From Neisseriaceae bacterium (GTDB lineage Bacteria; Pseudomonadota; Gammaproteobacteria; Burkholderiales; Neisseriaceae): a stretch of DNA of 8,804 nt. The number at the start of each line of letters is the position of its first letter. The first letter of the stretch is position 1. The translations under genes were made by a program, and so were the position numbers. The notes beneath the pieces are model-generated. The model did not search any database, was not told where the DNA came from, and saw only the letters and a list, made by a program, of their open reading frames with translations. Location: the NCBI GenBank assembly GCA_017989485.1, contig JAGNPU010000053.1:1-8804 (forward strand). The letters run 5' to 3'. Shown here piece after piece: positions 6,846 through 8,804 of this stretch.

Positions 6846-8486
6846 TTATTCTGCATCATGCTTTAAGCGGGTATTGGGTAAAAACAGGCTGCCGATGACG
6901 CCCACCACGGCCGTGACCACGACGGGATAGATGAGGCCGCCAAAAATGTCGCCGCTGGCTTGGGCCAGATAGGTGGCCACAAAGGGCAGCAAACCACCGA
7001 ACACCCCTGCCCCAATGTGATACGGGAACGAAATGGCGGTATAACGGACTTGGGGTGGGAAGAGCTCGACTAAATACGAGGCCACAGGGCCATAAACCAT
7101 GGCGACAACGGCGGTCATGATCACCAAGATGAAGATAATCATGCCCTTATTGACGGCTGCGGGGTCTGCTTTGCTTGGATAATCTGCGGCGGTGAGGGCG
7201 GCAGTATAGGCGACTGGGTCAAAGCCATTAATGGTTTGTGTGCCGACGGTCATGGCCAAATCTTGTCCGGCAATGGGTTCGGCATAGGTGAAGTTAATGC
7301 CTTTGGCGACCAGAAATTTCTTCGCCTGGACGCAATGTTTTTGATGATCGGGATGAGCGCCCACTAAGGCAGCCGACATGCTGAAATCGCACTGATGGGT
7401 ATTGGTGTCGGCGTGGATGTACACCGGATTTTGCTTGCCCGCCGCGACTAGGGCCGGGTTGCCGGCACTGAGCAAGCCTTGAAACATGAAGTGATAGGTT
7501 AAGGCGGATAAGAATAGGCCCGTCATCATCAGCCACTTACGGCCAATACGGTCGGATAGCCAGCCAAAGAGCACAAACGTGGGTGCCCCAATCAAAAAGC
7601 CCAGCACGATGAGCGTGTACACCATGTTTTGCTCTAGCTGCACCGCCTGCTGTAGGAAAATCATGACGTAAAATTGGCCGGTAAAGTAGGTGGCACCCTG
7701 CCCTGCGGTCACGCCAAATAAGGCCAATAAGATGAGTTTCAAGTTCTTTTTATCACCAAACGTGGCTTTTAAAGGGTTTTGCGACAGCTGCTTTTGCGCT
7801 TTCATGCGCGTAAATACGGGTGACTCATGCAGCTTGGCGCGGATGTAGACCGACAAAACCAGCATCACGATGGAAATGATGAACGGTACGCGCCAGCCCC
7901 AGGCCTTAAAGCTTTCGGGCGACATAAAGGCTTGGGTGGCCAAAATCACCAACAGAGAAAGGATTAAACCTGCCGATGAGGTGATTTGGATCCACCCCGT
8001 GAGCAAGCCACGACGCTTGGGCTTGCAGTGCTCGGCCACATACACCACGGCACCGCCATATTCACCGCCCACGGCCAGACCTTGGATGACCCTGAGGGTG
8101 AGCAACATAATCCACGACCAGTTGCCGACGCTGTTGTAGCTGGGAATGCAGCCGATTAACACGGTGGCACCGCCCATCATGATGACGGTGGCCAAAAACG
8201 TGTATTTACGGCCAAATTTGTCGCCTAAATAGCCAAACAACAGGGCGCCAATCGGTCTGATGATGAAGCCCACAGACAGCGCGCCCAGCGCGGCCAAAAG
8301 CGCCACGGTGGGGTTGTCTTGCGGAAACAAAACCTGGCTCATGAAGACCGCTAGGGCGCCATAGATAAAAAAGTCATACCACTCAAATAGGGTGCCCAAG
8401 GTTGAGGCGAGCACCACCCTCTTTTCTTCTTGTTTGGAGAGCATTTGATGATTCTGCTGCTGTGTGTGATTGGTCTGTGCCAACAT
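6846..8486 (-). CDS. Major facilitator transporter, metabolite:H+ symporter (MHS) type
   Basis: Inner-membrane proton-coupled transporter of 546 residues. The first membrane helix begins LASTLGTLFEWYDFFIYG, the MHS-family hallmark. Twelve helices can be placed at about 26-50, 58-86, 95-115, 123-150, 160-186, 198-217, 250-272, 285-307, 318-342, 447-470, 480-505 and 512-537. The loop motif between helices 2 and 3 is GDKFGRK (88-94), repeated between 8 and 9 as SDRIGRK (311-317). RVIQGLAVGGEYGGA (132-146) is also typical. A hydrophilic insert of about 100 residues with Cys366 and Cys385 sits in the periplasmic loop between helices 9 and 10, making the protein longer than the usual 420-450. ATG at 8486 has GAGGAG 7 bases upstream. 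It is first in an operon with the nitrilase, so it may import the nitrile or a related acid. Substrate unknown. Confidence 0.93.
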   Translation of the reverse strand: MLAQTNHTQQQNHQMLSKQEEKRVVLASTLGTLFEWYDFFIYGALAVFMSQVLFPQDNPTVALLAALGALSVGFIIRPIGALLFGYLGDKFGRKYTFLATVIMMGGATVLIGCIPSYNSVGNWSWIMLLTLRVIQGLAVGGEYGGAVVYVAEHCKPKRRGLLTGWIQITSSAGLILSLLVILATQAFMSPESFKAWGWRVPFIISIVMLVLSVYIRAKLHESPVFTRMKAQKQLSQNPLKATFGDKKNLKLILLALFGVTAGQGATYFTGQFYVMIFLQQAVQLEQNMVYTLIVLGFLIGAPTFVLFGWLSDRIGRKWLMMTGLFLSALTYHFMFQGLLSAGNPALVAAGKQNPVYIHADTNTHQCDFSMSAALVGAHPDHQKHCVQAKKFLVAKGINFTYAEPIAGQDLAMTVGTQTINGFDPVAYTAALTAADYPSKADPAAVNKGMIIFILVIMTAVVAMVYGPVASYLVELFPPQVRYTAISFPYHIGAGVFGGLLPFVATYLAQASGDIFGGLIYPVVVTAVVGVIGSLFLPNTRLKHDAE

Positions 8487-8508
8487 GGTGTTTCTCCTCT
8501 GTTAACCG

Positions 8509-8549
8509 CTATCATTTGATAGTGTTGGATACATTAAACATTATCAAAT
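8509..8549. promoter_or_regulatory. Operator-like inverted repeat upstream of the transporter operon
   Basis: ATTTGATAGTGTT (8514-8526) and AACATTATCAAAT (8537-8549) are inverted repeats matching at 12 of 13 bases around a 10-base spacer. The left arm also forms a perfect short palindrome, CTATCA-tt-TGATAG (8509-8522), giving three TGATA-type half-sites. The repeat lies 23 to 63 bases upstream of the transporter ATG and overlaps the likely promoter. There is no T-run, so an operator is more likely than a terminator. The regulator is unknown. Confidence 0.6.
8519..8547 (-). promoter_or_regulatory. Candidate promoter of the transporter-nitrilase operon
   Basis: On the minus strand TTGATA (8542-8547, five of six -35 bases) and CACTAT (8519-8524, three of six -10 bases) are 17 bases apart, giving a leader of about 25 bases. 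The -10 is poor and other AT-rich hexamers (for example TTTAAT on the same strand) compete. The inverted repeat covers both boxes, so a bound repressor would block this promoter. Confidence 0.35.
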
Positions 8550-8726
8550 AACAAAAGAAAAGCTTTTTGTGTGATTTTGGGCCTGATGGGTGGATGAGTG
8601 TCTCAAAATCGGCCTTTGAAGACGGTGGCTAAATCCCTGTTTTTAGGGGGTAAACCAAGGCCATAGGGCATTTTCGGTGCAAGGGGGTGACTGGGGTGGG
8701 CGGGCGCGTGAAGCAGGCACGCAGAT
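8550..8726. other. Intergenic stretch with no gene recognised
   Basis: Between the operon's control region and the plus-strand promoter I see no credible coding frame, tRNA or strong terminator. A weak CCCT/AGGG stem with a 6-base loop (8635-8648) is too short to call. The only notable element is the G-rich motif at 8683-8704. Confidence 0.6.
8683..8704 (+). other. G-quadruplex motif
   Basis: Four G-runs on the plus strand, of 5 (8683-8687), 4 (8693-8696), 3 (8698-8700) and 3 (8702-8704), are separated by loops of 5, 1 and 1 bases. This fits the standard G3+N1-7 rule, and two single-base loops favour a stable parallel quadruplex. It lies about 23 bases upstream of the plus-strand promoter. 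Folding in the cell is inferred. Confidence 0.55.
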
Positions 8727-8756
8727 TTGTGACGCTGGCGCATTCACGTGTACACT
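8727..8756 (+). promoter_or_regulatory. Candidate promoter of the putative RNase P RNA gene
   Basis: TTGTGA (8727-8732, four of six -35 bases) and TACACT (8751-8756, four of six -10 bases) are 18 bases apart. Transcription would begin at about 8761-8764, which fits the predicted 5' end of the RNA. An alternative -35, GTGACG (8729-8734), gives a 16-base spacer. Confidence 0.45.
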
Positions 8757-8760
8757 GGGC

Positions 8761-8804
8761 CCTATTGCTCAGACAGTCAGGGGCGTGGCCTTGTACGGTC
8801 ATGA
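8761..8804 (+). ncRNA. rnpB: Possible 5' end of RNase P RNA (rnpB), cut by window edge
   Basis: CAGACAGTC at 8770-8778 equals the stretch near the 5' end of E. coli RNase P RNA (CAGACAGTC, starting at its base 10). Counting back ten bases gives a 5' end at 8761, five bases after the candidate -10 box, as expected for a directly transcribed RNA. The following G- and C-rich bases could open helix P3, but the decisive GAGGAAAGTCCGGGC block lies beyond the window. The only protein start here, ATG at 8801, has no ribosome binding site. The call rests on one 9-base match plus promoter spacing and is tentative. Confidence 0.42.

Noticed and set aside
8635..8648. CCCT/AGGG hairpin as a terminator
   Set aside because: Only four base pairs and no T-run after the stem on either strand.
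8740..8755. CACGTG core at 8745-8750 as a second parS
   Set aside because: Outside the six-base core and two flanking T residues, the surrounding bases do not match the parS consensus.
1..8804. Neisseriaceae DNA uptake sequences
   Set aside because: I looked for the known GCCGTCTGAA-type words and variants ending in CTGAA. Isolated partial matches such as ATACCCTGAA near 2945 occur, but no repeated word was found.

Overview
The window looks like a chromosomal segment from a Gram-negative betaproteobacterium, most likely Neisseriales/Neisseriaceae. The evidence is the compact 107-residue FKBP (very like the small soluble Neisseria FKBP as I recall it), the Neisseria-like HprA-type dehydrogenase, an RstAB-type two-component pair and a proteobacterial MnmE ending in CIGK. 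No phage, insertion sequence, CRISPR array or tRNA was seen. Only gene content supports the taxonomy; I found no genus-specific uptake-sequence repeat.

Layout. Positions 1-1935 (+) hold an RstA-type response regulator, cut by the left edge, and its RstB-type sensor kinase. Convergent to them, with overlapping stop codons, is an HprA-like D-2-hydroxyacid dehydrogenase (1932-2876, -). A short divergent gap leads to the FKBP isomerase (3002-3325, +), closed by a strong terminator. Next come a YjdM/PhnA-type zinc-ribbon protein and the tRNA-modification GTPase MnmE (3487-5177, +), two bases apart and probably co-transcribed, then a bidirectional terminator. The minus strand from 8486 down to 5251 is a tight three-gene operon: MHS-type major facilitator transporter, nitrilase (Glu-Lys-Cys triad intact), and a flavin-reductase-like split-barrel flavoprotein. 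The last 318 bases carry the operon's promoter with a long inverted repeat, a G-quadruplex motif, and a plus-strand promoter followed by what looks like the first bases of the RNase P RNA gene (rnpB).

How the genes may work together. RstAB is a membrane-to-DNA signalling pair. YjdM-MnmE is a housekeeping pair joined by spacing only. The transporter-nitrilase-flavoprotein operon reads as a uptake-and-hydrolysis module for an unknown nitrile, probably switched by a regulator acting at the inverted repeat.

The most striking hidden signal is a near-perfect ParB-binding parS site (15 of 16 bases of the bacterial consensus, central 14 bp perfectly palindromic) inside the mnmE coding sequence at 4856-4871. 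It suggests that this locus is a chromosome-segregation centre and may lie near the replication origin.
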